DNA of 64,000 bases from UBA7957 sp965222695 (GCA_965222695.1 OZ244967.1:1550001-1614000); one strand, 5' to 3'; counted from the stretch's first letter, positions 28,246 to 38,257 are shown. The notes: a model not told the origin generated them from the sequence alone. Made by a program: numbers and translations.

Positions 28246-29313
28246 TCAACTGGAATACCATTTGATATAGTCATCGATCATTTTTTCCTCCGAAAAATCT
28301 ATTGCGCGAGTAAAGCCTGCCCGGCCTAGTTCTTGTCTTTTTGAAAATGATTTCAGCAGTATCTTCACTGCATTTGCAATTGCTTCCGGTGAGTCTGGAT
28401 CAACTATCATGGCAAGCTTTTTTTTGTTTTTGCAATCGGCTATCTCAGATAAGCCGGGAATATCACTAGTTATCACGGGAAGCGAAGCATTCATCGCTTC
28501 AACTGCCGCTAGCCCAAAACCTTCCCATTTGGACGGCATCAGAAAGATATCTGAATTTAGCAGCAATGACTTTGTATCTTCAACATACCCCAGTAATGTG
28601 ACCTTGTCTCTTAGCTTCAGCTCATCGATAAGGCCATTCAATCGATACTCTTCCGATCCACTGCCGGCGATTAAATAACGAAATTCAACGTCTTTGATCA
28701 GAGACAATGCAAGTAAACAGTTTCTGTAATTTTTCGATTTATGCAATCGTCCAATTGACAATATGGTTGGACATTTCCTTGACTCTCTTAAAATCGATTC
28801 TGTAAATTTTAATTGAATACCATTGTAGATTACTTCAGTTTTCGCGTCAGTCGATTGAATCCAATTAATCAATGACTCTCTAACACCTTCACTTATCGCT
28901 GCTATTTTACAGTACTGGCTATAGAGAAACTTGTCGATCAGTTTACCGATGGACATACTTCGCCGTCGATTGTTAGTGCTGTGCTCGGTATATACAGCGT
29001 AAAATTTTGATCTGGATAGGAATTTAATTATTGCCAAGTACAGAATTACTGGAAACAAGTTCCCGTGTACGATATCTTCCGAATGGACAGATTGCCTTAT
29101 GTATTGATATAAACCGATAAAAGCTTTGAAGCTATAAACATTGTCGAGATTTAAACAATGGGATTTAAGCATATTACTGTCTTTGTGCTTGGTAATTCCA
29201 ATGATATTCGAATCAATCTTTTTCTCCAACAGACCCAGATGTAAGCGCCGGACGATTAGTTCAGCCCCTCCAGATAGTGCCGAATAATTATTGACTACAA
29301 TATGAATACGCAC
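28246..29313 (-). CDS. GT4 glycosyltransferase
   Basis: A 355-residue GT-B enzyme. N-terminal IHIVVNNYSALSGGAELIVR has the acceptor-domain glycine loop. The donor domain starts ILSIGRLHKSKNYRNCLL and carries SKWEGFGLAAVEAMNASLPV with the E-x7-E pair. Cytoplasmic, retaining mechanism expected. It lies 167 nt upstream of uxs in the same direction; an IS630 copy sits 71 nt upstream of its start and may affect transcription. Confidence 0.9.
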   Translation of the reverse strand: MRIHIVVNNYSALSGGAELIVRRLHLGLLEKKIDSNIIGITKHKDSNMLKSHCLNLDNVYSFKAFIGLYQYIRQSVHSEDIVHGNLFPVILYLAIIKFLSRSKFYAVYTEHSTNNRRRSMSIGKLIDKFLYSQYCKIAAISEGVRESLINWIQSTDAKTEVIYNGIQLKFTESILRESRKCPTILSIGRLHKSKNYRNCLLALSLIKDVEFRYLIAGSGSEEYRLNGLIDELKLRDKVTLLGYVEDTKSLLLNSDIFLMPSKWEGFGLAAVEAMNASLPVITSDIPGLSEIADCKNKKKLAMIVDPDSPEAIANAVKILLKSFSKRQELGRAGFTRAIDFSEEKMIDDYIKWYSS

Positions 29314-29392
29314 AATCGCATTATAATACGTAGATTGTCATTATTTATTTCTTCTTATTACTTTCTGTTTTGTCTGGCAAACTAGTAGTCAG

Positions 29393-30064
29393 TCAATCTG
29401 AAACATTCGGGTAAAGACGTTTCAGTTTTATCCTTGCTTGCTCTGTTGTGAAGCGCCAATCTACCGGTTTCGTATTTTCGTTGCGTATCTGCTCCCATTG
29501 CTCAACCTCCTGTGTAAGGGTTTCTCTATCAGCAATGCGACGATCTAGGCACTGTCGAGCCAGCACGCTGAATTCGCACTCCGCCATGTTCAGCCAGCTT
29601 CCATGCTTCGGTGTGTAGATAAATTCGAGTTTGCTGAGCAGACTGTGAGCAAGCTCTGGCGGGAATGCTTTGTACAATGAGGCGCCAGTATGTGTGCTAA
29701 GGTTATCCATCACCAAGGTGATTTTTTCCGCATGCCGATAGTCCTCCTGCACCAGGCGTCGCACACCTTCAGCCCACTCACTTGCCGCATGATTCCCTGC
29801 CACTTGCACTCTACGCCAGTTCTCCAGAGGCGCATAGAACAACAGCAAATGAGCCACACCATTGCGTTCATATTCTCCATCGTAGCGCTCTGTCTGTCCC
29901 GGTGAAGGCGGAATCGGCTTGCGAACCTCACGTGTACATTGCTTGGTGGTCTCATCCATGCAAACCACTGGATAGTCTGGGTCGTACTCCCTCTTGTAAA
30001 CGTCCAGCACCTGTTCCATTTGACAGACAAAGGCGGCATTACCCTGAGCGGGTATACACCACAT
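29393..30064 (-). CDS. IS630 transposase, downstream frame (orfB, DDE domain)
   Basis: 223 codons from ATG 30064. Contains VVCMDETTKQ (first Asp), VMDNLSTHTGASLYKAFP (second Asp region), and TPKHGSWLNMAECEFS with the catalytic Glu: the IS630 DDE core. Its frame is +1 relative to orfA, and coding similarity extends upstream of the ATG (KPWQKRMWCIPAQG in this frame). So the active transposase is probably made as a fusion by recoding near the A7 run. Confidence 0.88.
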   Translation of the reverse strand: MWCIPAQGNAAFVCQMEQVLDVYKREYDPDYPVVCMDETTKQCTREVRKPIPPSPGQTERYDGEYERNGVAHLLLFYAPLENWRRVQVAGNHAASEWAEGVRRLVQEDYRHAEKITLVMDNLSTHTGASLYKAFPPELAHSLLSKLEFIYTPKHGSWLNMAECEFSVLARQCLDRRIADRETLTQEVEQWEQIRNENTKPVDWRFTTEQARIKLKRLYPNVSD

Positions 30065-30527
30065 CCTCTTCTGCCAAGGTTTTATGGTGTTTTTTTAAAA
30101 CTTGCCTAACCGTTTCATACGAGATCGTATCCACAATGTCCAACTCCACAAGTTTTTCGCTCAAAAGCCTCAGAGTCCAGCGTACCCGCCCCTCGGGTGC
30201 TTCACTACAGGCCAGGCTTATCAATTGGGCTTCGCCTTCGCCATCCAGACTCGCTGTACGTTCGCGAGATCGCTTCTTTCTCTGTAAGGCCTTCTCCAAG
30301 CCTTCATGAACGCACCTTCGGCGAACAGATTCAATACACCGTGTGCTCAGTTCCATCTGATCGGCTGTTTCCGTGTCAGTCATTGCCGGACCATACTTGC
30401 CCTCATCAACCCGTAGCAGTATCGCCGCATGTCGTCGCCGTTGGGCTGACACTCGGCCTTGATTTACCATGCCTTCCAGTGCATGGCGTTCATCCTGCGA
30501 TAGTCTCACTATATTGCGCTTTGCCAT
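30039..30527 (-). CDS. IS630 transposase, upstream frame (orfA, DNA-binding)
   Basis: Starts at ATG 30527 (MAKRNIVRLSQDERHALEGM) with GAGG 7 nt upstream. Helix-turn-helix: ATILL-type region RHAAILLRVDEGKYGPAMTD and DQMELSTRCIESVRRR, followed by a second HTH near QLISLACSEAPEGRVRWTLR. The frame ends VVYTRSG after passing an A7 run (T7 at 30090-30096 on the plus strand). 26 nt overlap orfB. Confidence 0.88.
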   Translation of the reverse strand: MAKRNIVRLSQDERHALEGMVNQGRVSAQRRRHAAILLRVDEGKYGPAMTDTETADQMELSTRCIESVRRRCVHEGLEKALQRKKRSRERTASLDGEGEAQLISLACSEAPEGRVRWTLRLLSEKLVELDIVDTISYETVRQVLKKHHKTLAEEDVVYTRSG

Positions 30528-30616
30528 ATCAAACCTCATCAACAAGTTGTAATTCCTTGTTAAGAAGTTAGACTAATACCCGAACTTTTCATCCTGACTG
30601 ACTACTAGTGATCAAA

Positions 30617-31828
30617 CTAAAAACTGGCCTTTACCTCTAATCCATACTGCCTTCGTTCGCCATCTAACAAATTAATAGAGCTATCACGTTCCAGTGAGTT
30701 GAAGGTCAGCGAAAACGTAAGCCAGGAGCGGAACAAATAGTCTAGTTTCGCATTTAACACATTCGCGGTTTCATTGGAATCAACTTCGGTATCCTCCTCC
30801 TTGATGGTACTCCACCCCAAATTGCTTGAAAAAACGCTGCTCCAGCTATGTTCCCAGGTAACTCCGTATCGATCACTAAGAATCAGACTTCTGGTTGTCA
30901 GATCATCGGTCGTACTTTTATTGTAGTTAAAATTAAAGGAATCAGTACTGATCGGAGTCCAGGTAATATTTCCGTTGATAGCAAGGCTGTTTTTGTCATC
31001 CCTGGTATTGTCGGAAAACCGGTCTGTCGACTGACCTATCAAAAACTGCGCTTCGGTTGCAGCCGTTGATTTAAATCTGAAGCCAATCAAATACTGGATA
31101 TTGGTTCTGTCCTGACTTGGTATTCCAACAAATTCGTTGTAGTCAACTTCTGTCGCATTCGCTCTGACAATCACCTGTGTATCTGGCGATATGCGCAAAT
31201 AGAATGATGCTTCGGGTGAAAGTGTGGAATAAGTGCTTTTCTGATCTTCAAAAATATCGGTGTCATACTCGGTATTTCCGTAGCCAATGCCAAATTCCAG
31301 CTGTCCCCTTGCGGATTCTCCACCATATCTGTATTTGGCTGCAAGGGAGCTTTGCTCAAGCGTGTCAGCATCTTCAAGTGGGTCGTCAGTAATGATAGAT
31401 GATGCGGTACCTGGTTGCTCGTCCACAATACTGTAAAGAGCATTTATCGAGAGTAGAGATTTTCTGCTTAAGTGCAGAGTGGTATCGGTTCCTAGTCTAT
31501 GAGACTTACGCGATGGCCAATCCAGATCGAGGTAATTGACATGTTCCCCTTCATAATACAGTCTAAAGGTGTTTGAACGTATATCCGCGAGATATTCGAT
31601 TTTTGGTGATATTGAGACTGTGTTGGAGGACTGCTTGTTATCCTGGCTAAAAAACACATTATCATCGTTTAATAAGTTCAGGGTGATACTTGGAGTAAGA
31701 AGCCCTTCGCCTAATTTTATTCTGGGTGTTTCAGCCGCGCTCACCAAACTGGAAAACAAGCTTATGCAAACTAACACGACAGTGCACATACTTGGATTCT
31801 TTACGTAGTATCCAGGTTTAGTATTCAT
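30617..31828 (-). CDS. outer-membrane beta-barrel of EpsL/BBP2 type
   Basis: A 403-residue protein with a Sec signal peptide ending at VSAAE (about 31-32), then many amphipathic beta strands with alternating charged/aromatic residues and a C-terminal Phe (EVKASF) as needed for Bam assembly. SISPKIEYLADIRSNTFRLY and FNFNYNKSTTDD are typical strand-turn patterns. Proteins of this EpsL-like group are encoded beside initiating transferases in exopolysaccharide operons and are thought to assist export or anchoring. Its start coincides with the stop of the WbpL-like gene at base 31828. IS630 lies 11 nt beyond its end. Confidence 0.78.
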   Translation of the reverse strand: MNTKPGYYVKNPSMCTVVLVCISLFSSLVSAAETPRIKLGEGLLTPSITLNLLNDDNVFFSQDNKQSSNTVSISPKIEYLADIRSNTFRLYYEGEHVNYLDLDWPSRKSHRLGTDTTLHLSRKSLLSINALYSIVDEQPGTASSIITDDPLEDADTLEQSSLAAKYRYGGESARGQLEFGIGYGNTEYDTDIFEDQKSTYSTLSPEASFYLRISPDTQVIVRANATEVDYNEFVGIPSQDRTNIQYLIGFRFKSTAATEAQFLIGQSTDRFSDNTRDDKNSLAINGNITWTPISTDSFNFNYNKSTTDDLTTRSLILSDRYGVTWEHSWSSVFSSNLGWSTIKEEDTEVDSNETANVLNAKLDYLFRSWLTFSLTFNSLERDSSINLLDGERRQYGLEVKASF

Positions 31829-32850
31829 TAATGTACACCCTGATTAATGTCTGAGGAATAATAAAGCTGCATCATGATAAGCGGTGCAAATGCAAGAGTC
31901 ATGGCGAGCTGTACAGATAGTAATCTTGTTGCGCAAAAGAAAGCCAAAGGGAAAAGCCACAAACAATTGATTAAGAGTATGCCAAGTGTAACGATCGAAT
32001 GCGAATTTGTTAGGTCTGCAAGTTTTTGATAGGTGTGTTCTCGATGGGCCTGATAAAACCTTTTACCGCTGATTATTCGTCTGATCAGCGTGATAGTCGC
32101 ATCTACAATAAATACGGCCAATAGAATAGGTGTTATCCAGAGGAACAGCGGATCTACTTTATAAGATAAAAGCCAGAAAGTACCAAACATAATGCCTAAA
32201 AAGCCACTACCACTGTCGCCCATAAAAATCTTCGCAACCGGAAAATTCCAAATGAGAAAACCAACAACAGAAGCTGTGATCACATTGAAAAGTACTAGTC
32301 GATCAACAGAGACATCGGTCGCATACAATAATATAAAAATACCGGCTGATATTGAAAAGATCCATTCGAATGATGCAAGCCCATTGATACCGTCCATAAA
32401 ATTGAACAGGTTTATAGTCCAGATAAGTAATATCAAGGTGATGAGTATACCTGCAATGCCCAGTTCAAATTGAACATCATCGACTATCACCACATCAATA
32501 GGACCTATCGTGTAAATGATCAAAGCGCCTGCCATTGTGTGAATCAGCAGTCGTGGACCGATGCCCAGGCTTCGGTAGTCGTCAATAAATCCAATAGTCA
32601 GTACTGAAGCGCTGGCAATCATTATATTAATACCGACCTGGGGAGTAAGTTGGCCGCTGGAAATTTGCAGAATGAGCACGGCAATAAATGGCGCCGCAAT
32701 CGCTAAACCGCCACTTTTGGGAGTGGGTACTTTATGCGAACTTCGCTGATTAGGAATGTCTACTAATTGATGCTTCAACGCCAGCTTACGAATCCATCCA
32801 GTGAGAAAAAACGCGGAGATCACCGATATACCCAGAATGACAGGAATCAT
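31828..32850 (-). CDS. wbpL: undecaprenyl-phosphate sugar-1-phosphate transferase (WecA/WbpL-like)
   Basis: A 340-residue polytopic membrane enzyme of the WecA/MraY family. Catalytic cytoplasmic motifs are complete: GFIDDYRSL (the DD pair), NLFNFMDGINGLA, IFMGDSGSGFLG (Asp), and the C-terminal HREHTYQKL His box. It starts repeat-unit synthesis by moving HexNAc-1-P or FucNAc-1-P onto undecaprenyl phosphate. Together with the WbpV-like epimerase immediately upstream (4-nt overlap) it matches the Pseudomonas WbpV-WbpL pair. Probably the initiating enzyme of this locus. Confidence 0.88.
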   Translation of the reverse strand: MIPVILGISVISAFFLTGWIRKLALKHQLVDIPNQRSSHKVPTPKSGGLAIAAPFIAVLILQISSGQLTPQVGINIMIASASVLTIGFIDDYRSLGIGPRLLIHTMAGALIIYTIGPIDVVIVDDVQFELGIAGILITLILLIWTINLFNFMDGINGLASFEWIFSISAGIFILLYATDVSVDRLVLFNVITASVVGFLIWNFPVAKIFMGDSGSGFLGIMFGTFWLLSYKVDPLFLWITPILLAVFIVDATITLIRRIISGKRFYQAHREHTYQKLADLTNSHSIVTLGILLINCLWLFPLAFFCATRLLSVQLAMTLAFAPLIMMQLYYSSDINQGVH

Positions 32851-33815
32851 GTTGGCTTTGATTCCAAAAAGTGTTGCACCGTTTTACTCAAACCCTCATA
32901 GACAGAAAGACGTGGATGCCAGCCGAGCAAATCAATCGCTTTTTGTTGATTGATGACGAGAGACGATGTCAGTCGTTTGATTCGCTCCTGCTTTCCAAAT
33001 AGTCGCGCAATCAGGTTTAACAGGCTATGCGGTATTGCTATTATTCTGCTTTTCGACTTTAGTAAATAACATAAATGCAAAGTCAATTCGCGTGTCGAGA
33101 GATTTTCTCTATCGGATACTAAAAATGTCTGATTCACCGCATTTGGGTGAGTAATGCATATGTCGATAAAATCAAGCAAATTTTCGAGATAGATCATGCT
33201 TCTGAAGTTTTTTGTCTTTGTCAATGGCACCGGTCTGCCACGGTGTATCCAGCTCATCAGTAACTGAAAATTTGCCTTAACCCCTGGGCCGTAGACGAGT
33301 GGTGGCCTAATAATGACGTATTGCATCTGACTGCTTTTGCAGGCCTTTTTTAGAAGTGATTCGGCTTCCAGTTTTGAGGCCCCATAATCATCTGTTGGTG
33401 CAGGATCGGTGATTTCGGTAAAAGGTGTGTGATTGTCAGCGACCTCACCGTTAGCCTTGATGGAACTAATAAAGATAAAGCGATTAACACCAGCTTTTCG
33501 TGCTTCATTTGCAAGTTTGGAGGTGCCGTCGATGTTAGTTTGTTTGTAATGATCCAATACCGGTTGTGTTTGGCTTGTGTGATGCACGTGAGCCGCTACA
33601 TGTATCACGGTTTTTATGCCCTTTAAAACAGGCGTCCATTTGGTATTGCCGTTAATTTCAGTTACAACAAATTCAGAGGACTTAAAGCTCCCCGCTTTTC
33701 TGACAACAGGCGTCACAGTATAACCTACAGATGCAAGCCGTAAGAGCAGTGGCTTACCAACAAACCCTGTGGCGCCCGTTATCAATATTGAGTGTTGTTT
33801 ATTAACCTCTCTCAT
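32847..33815 (-). CDS. NAD-dependent sugar epimerase/dehydratase (WbpV-like)
   Basis: 322 residues from ATG 33815, which overlaps the upstream stop as TGATG; ATG 33833 adds six residues. Rossmann motif ILITGATGFVGKPLLLRL; catalytic Tyr-x3-Lys in DYGASKLEAE; VIHVAAHVHH. In O-antigen loci WbpV-type proteins act on UDP-4-keto sugars to make UDP-FucNAc or UDP-QuiNAc used by the adjacent WbpL. The CapD/WbpM-like dehydratase at 42291 would supply the 4-keto substrate. Exact stereochemistry not inferable. Confidence 0.83.
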   Translation of the reverse strand: MREVNKQHSILITGATGFVGKPLLLRLASVGYTVTPVVRKAGSFKSSEFVVTEINGNTKWTPVLKGIKTVIHVAAHVHHTSQTQPVLDHYKQTNIDGTSKLANEARKAGVNRFIFISSIKANGEVADNHTPFTEITDPAPTDDYGASKLEAESLLKKACKSSQMQYVIIRPPLVYGPGVKANFQLLMSWIHRGRPVPLTKTKNFRSMIYLENLLDFIDICITHPNAVNQTFLVSDRENLSTRELTLHLCYLLKSKSRIIAIPHSLLNLIARLFGKQERIKRLTSSLVINQQKAIDLLGWHPRLSVYEGLSKTVQHFLESKPT

Positions 33816-34960
33816 CAGCGTGTAATTTGACATTCGAGTAGGTTGGAATACAAATCAACATGGCGTTCAATCACTTTATCCAGCGAGAATTTTTCTTCAG
33901 CCAGACGCCGACCGGCTTCACCCATTGTTTTACGTCGATCGGGTTGATCCAACAGTTGTTGGATGGCAGTAGCCAGCGCGGCGCTGTCTTGAGGAGGAAC
34001 AAGTAAACCTGTTTCGCCGGGTATGATGGCATCCCTGCAACCGGGAGTATCTGTGGTTATCACAGCTCTTGCACAAGCTGCAGCTTCGATCAGTGCTTTA
34101 GGTAGACCTTCGCGGTATGACGGGAGAATCACAATGTTACATTGAGCTAATTCTCCGGGAATATCTTTGCTAAAACCTTTCCAGTAAATTGTGCCTTCCT
34201 GATGCCATCTCATCAAGGTGGATTTCTCTAGGCTTCCTGGGCTGTTATCTATACCACCAACTAATACAAAATCTGCAGCCACACCTTGATTTTTAAGTTC
34301 ACTAGCTGCCCGAACAAATTCGAAAATACCTTTTTCCTTTAGCATTCTTGAAATCAGTACTACCCTGGGAATACCTTCTGGCTCACTGGTTGGTTTAAAT
34401 CGATTTAAATCAACACCGGACCCGGGGATAAGATTTAACTTTGGGTCATTAGTAATAGCACGGTTGATAAGATAGGCCATATCGTGAGTGTTTTGGAAAA
34501 TGATGCCGGTGTTTTTCTGCTGGAATACAAAATTATATAAAAAAGTAACGATCTTTTTTCGAAAAAAAGATCTTATGTTTGTCCCTGAAAAAACCGGGCC
34601 TAGCCCCGATACAGAAAATACAACGCTTGGTACTTTTGTTATTCTTGCCGCGATTCCGCCCAAAATCATTGGTTTTACGGTAATCAGGTGAATGATGTTG
34701 GGTTTGATTAATTTAAACAGTTTGACTAGGCTAGCAATGCTGTAGAATAACTCTCGTAGGTCGTATCCATTTCTTGAAAGTCCAATTTCATGGTGCTGAA
34801 TGCCATGCTGGCTGATTAAGTCTGCTTGAGTTGCTGGGCCGGTTATCACATGAACATCAAAACCTCTGGATTGCATCTCCAAGGCAATCGGTAGTCTGTG
34901 AGAAACAAAAAACCAATCTACGTTTACAACATACGCAATACACTTTTTTTGGATTGCCAC
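33815..34960 (-). CDS. GT4 glycosyltransferase (PglA-like)
   Basis: A 381-residue GT-B enzyme resembling N-acetylhexosaminyl transferases of the PglA/WbpT group: NVDWFFVSHRLPIALEMQ at the N-terminus, HLITVKPMILGGIAAR, VFSVSGLGPVFSG, and the donor motif PSYREGLPKALIEAAACAR with the two Glu. It would add the second residue to the lipid-linked first sugar, consistent with its position directly upstream of the WbpV/WbpL pair. Confidence 0.87.
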   Translation of the reverse strand: MAIQKKCIAYVVNVDWFFVSHRLPIALEMQSRGFDVHVITGPATQADLISQHGIQHHEIGLSRNGYDLRELFYSIASLVKLFKLIKPNIIHLITVKPMILGGIAARITKVPSVVFSVSGLGPVFSGTNIRSFFRKKIVTFLYNFVFQQKNTGIIFQNTHDMAYLINRAITNDPKLNLIPGSGVDLNRFKPTSEPEGIPRVVLISRMLKEKGIFEFVRAASELKNQGVAADFVLVGGIDNSPGSLEKSTLMRWHQEGTIYWKGFSKDIPGELAQCNIVILPSYREGLPKALIEAAACARAVITTDTPGCRDAIIPGETGLLVPPQDSAALATAIQQLLDQPDRRKTMGEAGRRLAEEKFSLDKVIERHVDLYSNLLECQITR

Positions 34961-35002
34961 AATCGCTAAGTCAAGTTAATAAAACCGTCACCGCAGCCAA
35001 CT

Positions 35003-36376
35003 TTAGGTAACCACATCAAGTCGCTCACCTTGTCTTAATTCGCTCATGGTTATATTACGGCTAACGCCAATTAGTCCTATTATAAAAAAAAACAAGGTAG
35101 CCCCCCTTGGCGTAGAAACTGCAGCATGGCCAAACGCAATCCAGGGTAAAATGCCTAATAGACTGGCAAAACAGGTTTGCGCTGTGAGTTGGCCAACCCC
35201 CCCTTTAAAATGGTGAATTGTGCTTAAGCTTTGCAAATACCGAAATGACCGATAAATCAATATCAGATAAATAAAAGCGGCAACCATGCCATAGGCGTAA
35301 TATGCATGGCCAAAAACAGAATGATTAGCGGCACCAGCCGCTTCACTGACGCGGGTTAATCTACCAATTGTATTGCCTTCACCAAAGATCAGAAACCAGG
35401 GTTTATCCAGAACATGAGCAAACGGCTCAATATAGGAAAGTATCCGTTCTGACTCCTCTTCCTCGGCGAAGGGATTTTCAACCATCGCCTCTACTCGTTC
35501 CTGTATTCGCCAGAATTTAAAATGTTCTGAGTTCCAGCCTAGCATATTAATGGTAAGAATAAGGCCAAGTGATGCAATGATTACCCATGAACGGGTCTTT
35601 GATGATCCGAAATAAATCATGCCACAAACTACAAAAATCAACCCCAGAATGGCGCCACGTGAATAACTAAATACAACCGCGAAGGGAATTAACAGGGAGT
35701 TTAAAAAAAAAAGAATTTGCCAACTTCTTTTAAGTAATCTGAGGCGAGCATACATTATCAGAAATGGCCACATCGCCAGCATAAATGCAGCACTCAGGAT
35801 TGAGACTCCAACTAAAGAGGTTCCTCGCATACTTATCCCATATTGGGACCATAATATCATCTTAGCTGCTTGAGATTCAAATGCAGGGTTCAAATACGAA
35901 ATACTGAATATGGGTATCACCAGTCCTGCTGTGGATTTTAGGGACGACAATATCATCAGCAAACTGGTTATCAGCAATCCAATTGCGGCTGCTTTAACAA
36001 CCCGTAATAAATCCTCTTCTGATTGTATTAATCTGCTTGCAGAAAAGAAAATCGAGAAAGCTAATAGTGTGCGAGCGATGGTATAAATCGGTTGCACCAT
36101 GTTTCCCTGAAACAGAGCGGTTACCAATTCGCTGACAACCGCTATTGCAAGAATGGTTATCACAACAGAATAAAAAGGAGGTCTGCTTTTTAAGGTATCA
36201 GCTGCTTTAACAGAAAAATAGTATGATAATAGAAGTGCTATATCGATCAGGTATAAGGGTACGGGACCAATTCTAACGCCTGCTCGAGGTAAGGCCATTA
36301 AAAGAAACACCGTGAATGACAGCGCTGTGATTCCCGCTGATCGCAGTGTTTTATTGCTTCGCCCGGAGATGTTCAT
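35003..36376 (-). CDS. O-antigen polymerase/ligase-like membrane protein (Wzy_C)
   Basis: A 457-residue protein with about ten to twelve membrane spans. The family hallmark FSYSRGAILGLIFVV lies mid-protein, and a large periplasmic loop follows (HFKFWRIQERVEAMVENPFA...) ending near GEGNTIGRLT and NHSVFGHAYYAYG. It either polymerises repeat units (Wzy) or ligates polymer to lipid A-core; sequence cannot decide. Located between a glycosyltransferase and an ABC exporter. Confidence 0.82.
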   Translation of the reverse strand: MNISGRSNKTLRSAGITALSFTVFLLMALPRAGVRIGPVPLYLIDIALLLSYYFSVKAADTLKSRPPFYSVVITILAIAVVSELVTALFQGNMVQPIYTIARTLLAFSIFFSASRLIQSEEDLLRVVKAAAIGLLITSLLMILSSLKSTAGLVIPIFSISYLNPAFESQAAKMILWSQYGISMRGTSLVGVSILSAAFMLAMWPFLIMYARLRLLKRSWQILFFLNSLLIPFAVVFSYSRGAILGLIFVVCGMIYFGSSKTRSWVIIASLGLILTINMLGWNSEHFKFWRIQERVEAMVENPFAEEEESERILSYIEPFAHVLDKPWFLIFGEGNTIGRLTRVSEAAGAANHSVFGHAYYAYGMVAAFIYLILIYRSFRYLQSLSTIHHFKGGVGQLTAQTCFASLLGILPWIAFGHAAVSTPRGATLFFFIIGLIGVSRNITMSELRQGERLDVVT

Positions 36377-36451
36377 CTAGCCCACGCATTTGGAACATGT
36401 TGAGTAAAACCAGATGCATCCCACATAACCAATATATTTTTGTAAAATAAG

Positions 36452-38257
36452 CTAACGTGCATTGACAACATGCCTGAACCCGTTGGATGAGCCTAGAAGC
36501 TCTACATAGGTGCCTGAATTTGATACCTTACCTTCCTGCATATAATAGAGCCGATCACAATCCATCACGGTGTTGATTCGATGGGCGATAATAATCAGTG
36601 TTTTATCCGGGTTTATCTTACGGATTGATTCCATAATATTGTGTTCGGTCTTATTGTCAAGAGCCGATGTGGCTTCGTCCATCAGTAAGACACTGGCTTC
36701 ACTGTATAACGCCCTGGCGATACCGATTCTTTGTTTTTGACCACCGGAGAGCAGCATACCTCTTTCACCGATCACGGTATTAATTCCGTTCGGTAGGGTA
36801 TTGACAAAGGCCTTCAAATCTGACGCTTCCAGGGCTCGGGAAAATCGTATTTCGTCAAAATTTTCTTTATCTGTGCCAAATGCAATATTGGCTTTGATGG
36901 TGTCGTCTAGCAAATAAATTGATTGCGGAATATAGGCGATTTCTGAACACCAATCCTTGACGTTAGTGATCGGAATTTCCGAGTTGACAAGTACTTCGCC
37001 TGATTGTACGGGCAGTAACCCCAGAAGGATATTGGCGATGGTCGTTTTGCCACAGCCGGTTGTGCCGACAAAAGCAACACTTTCTCCGCGATTAATCTCC
37101 AATGAAACATCTGATACAGCAGAAATATTAGCTTCGGGATAGCTATAACAGACGTTGTTTAAACTCAGTCGATTGAACTGCCATACTTTGTTGCTGGGTT
37201 TCTCTACTCGTTTTGAGATCAGCGCAATCTGCTCTAGTTCTCTTAGATCTTTGTGGATCGAGTCGATGTAAACTCTGCTCCCGTTGATGGAGTTAATAGA
37301 GTTAGCAATTCGGCTAAGTAGTTGTTTGAGCCTTATTGTTGCAACTCCCAATAATACAATTAATGGCGCAATATTAGTAGAGCTGCCATTGGTAAATACC
37401 AAGAATACAAAAACTGTTATCAGGCCAAACATGGCAAAGGTTTCAATAGCAAATGGTGTCGTGCGTTGTAAAATCTGTCGATTTCGATTTGCTCTTAGTC
37501 TTAATTGATTACTTGTTCTAAATTTATTTGCCAGATATTGTTCGCAACCGATCACTTTTGCATCGATTAAAGCACCAAAGCCCTGTTGTATTGATTTGAA
37601 TATGTTCTCTTGTTGTTTCCAGGCGATCTTGCCGTATCTTTTTAGTTTTTTCCGAAAAAGTGTCGTTACCAGAAAAACGCCGCCAGCCGTCAACAAAAGG
37701 CTAATGAGTGCTGGAATTGGCATATTTGCCAGCATTACGGCAATGATCAGCGTTGACATGATCAAACTCATGATTAAATCAAGATAGGGAGTGACAACGC
37801 CTCCAATAAATTGACCAATATCACCGTCAACATTGCGAATAAGTTTGGAACTACTGCGTTTTAGATGCCACTCGTAGGGTGCCTCCTGATAAACTTTAAA
37901 TACCTTTGTCGATAAATTAAGATTTAATTTCGCAGTCACGGACAATTGGTAGTAAAAAACAGCAACCAGTGAAATATTTTTAAAAATCATAAAACTCATA
38001 AACACTATGCTGATAATGACTGCAAACCCTAAAGACGCTTCGTTGGGGAAAGAATCAAATAAGCCACCTATCCAACGGATTTGCGATAGCTCTCCAGGAT
38101 TGGTCAGTGCTTTAATAAATAGAGGTATGATACCGATGCTCAGGGCTTCCATTACCGCACCAAGTAACATCGCGAAGAATAGTAATAGCAGTGAATTTGT
38201 AGCCTGGCTACTAAATATAAACAATATTTTTCTAAAATCTTCGGCGATTTTTTTCAT
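36452..38257 (-). CDS. ABC exporter/flippase (PglK/MsbA-like)
   Basis: A 601-residue half-transporter. Six membrane spans in roughly residues 10-330, then the ATPase: Walker A VGTTGCGKTT, signature LLSGGQKQRIGIARAL, Walker B SVLLMDEATSALD, His switch IIIAHRI. PglK-type proteins flip undecaprenyl-PP-linked oligosaccharides, and no Wzx is encoded in the window, so this is the best flippase candidate for the locus. Its start is 15 nt after the manC stop. Confidence 0.88.
   Translation of the reverse strand: MKKIAEDFRKILFIFSSQATNSLLLLFFAMLLGAVMEALSIGIIPLFIKALTNPGELSQIRWIGGLFDSFPNEASLGFAVIISIVFMSFMIFKNISLVAVFYYQLSVTAKLNLNLSTKVFKVYQEAPYEWHLKRSSSKLIRNVDGDIGQFIGGVVTPYLDLIMSLIMSTLIIAVMLANMPIPALISLLLTAGGVFLVTTLFRKKLKRYGKIAWKQQENIFKSIQQGFGALIDAKVIGCEQYLANKFRTSNQLRLRANRNRQILQRTTPFAIETFAMFGLITVFVFLVFTNGSSTNIAPLIVLLGVATIRLKQLLSRIANSINSINGSRVYIDSIHKDLRELEQIALISKRVEKPSNKVWQFNRLSLNNVCYSYPEANISAVSDVSLEINRGESVAFVGTTGCGKTTIANILLGLLPVQSGEVLVNSEIPITNVKDWCSEIAYIPQSIYLLDDTIKANIAFGTDKENFDEIRFSRALEASDLKAFVNTLPNGINTVIGERGMLLSGGQKQRIGIARALYSEASVLLMDEATSALDNKTEHNIMESIRKINPDKTLIIIAHRINTVMDCDRLYYMQEGKVSNSGTYVELLGSSNGFRHVVNAR

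Larger units (their letters stand above)
29385..30605. mobile_element. IS630-family insertion sequence, copy 1 (minus orientation)
   Basis: 1,221 bp with ends GTAGTCAGTCA... (left) and its inverse (right), each bordered by TA (29383-29384 and 30606-30607), inside a CTAG target. Two overlapping transposase frames fill it. A second copy with the same orfA starts at 63417 in the opposite orientation, so the two form inverted repeats about 33 kb apart. Confidence 0.92.
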
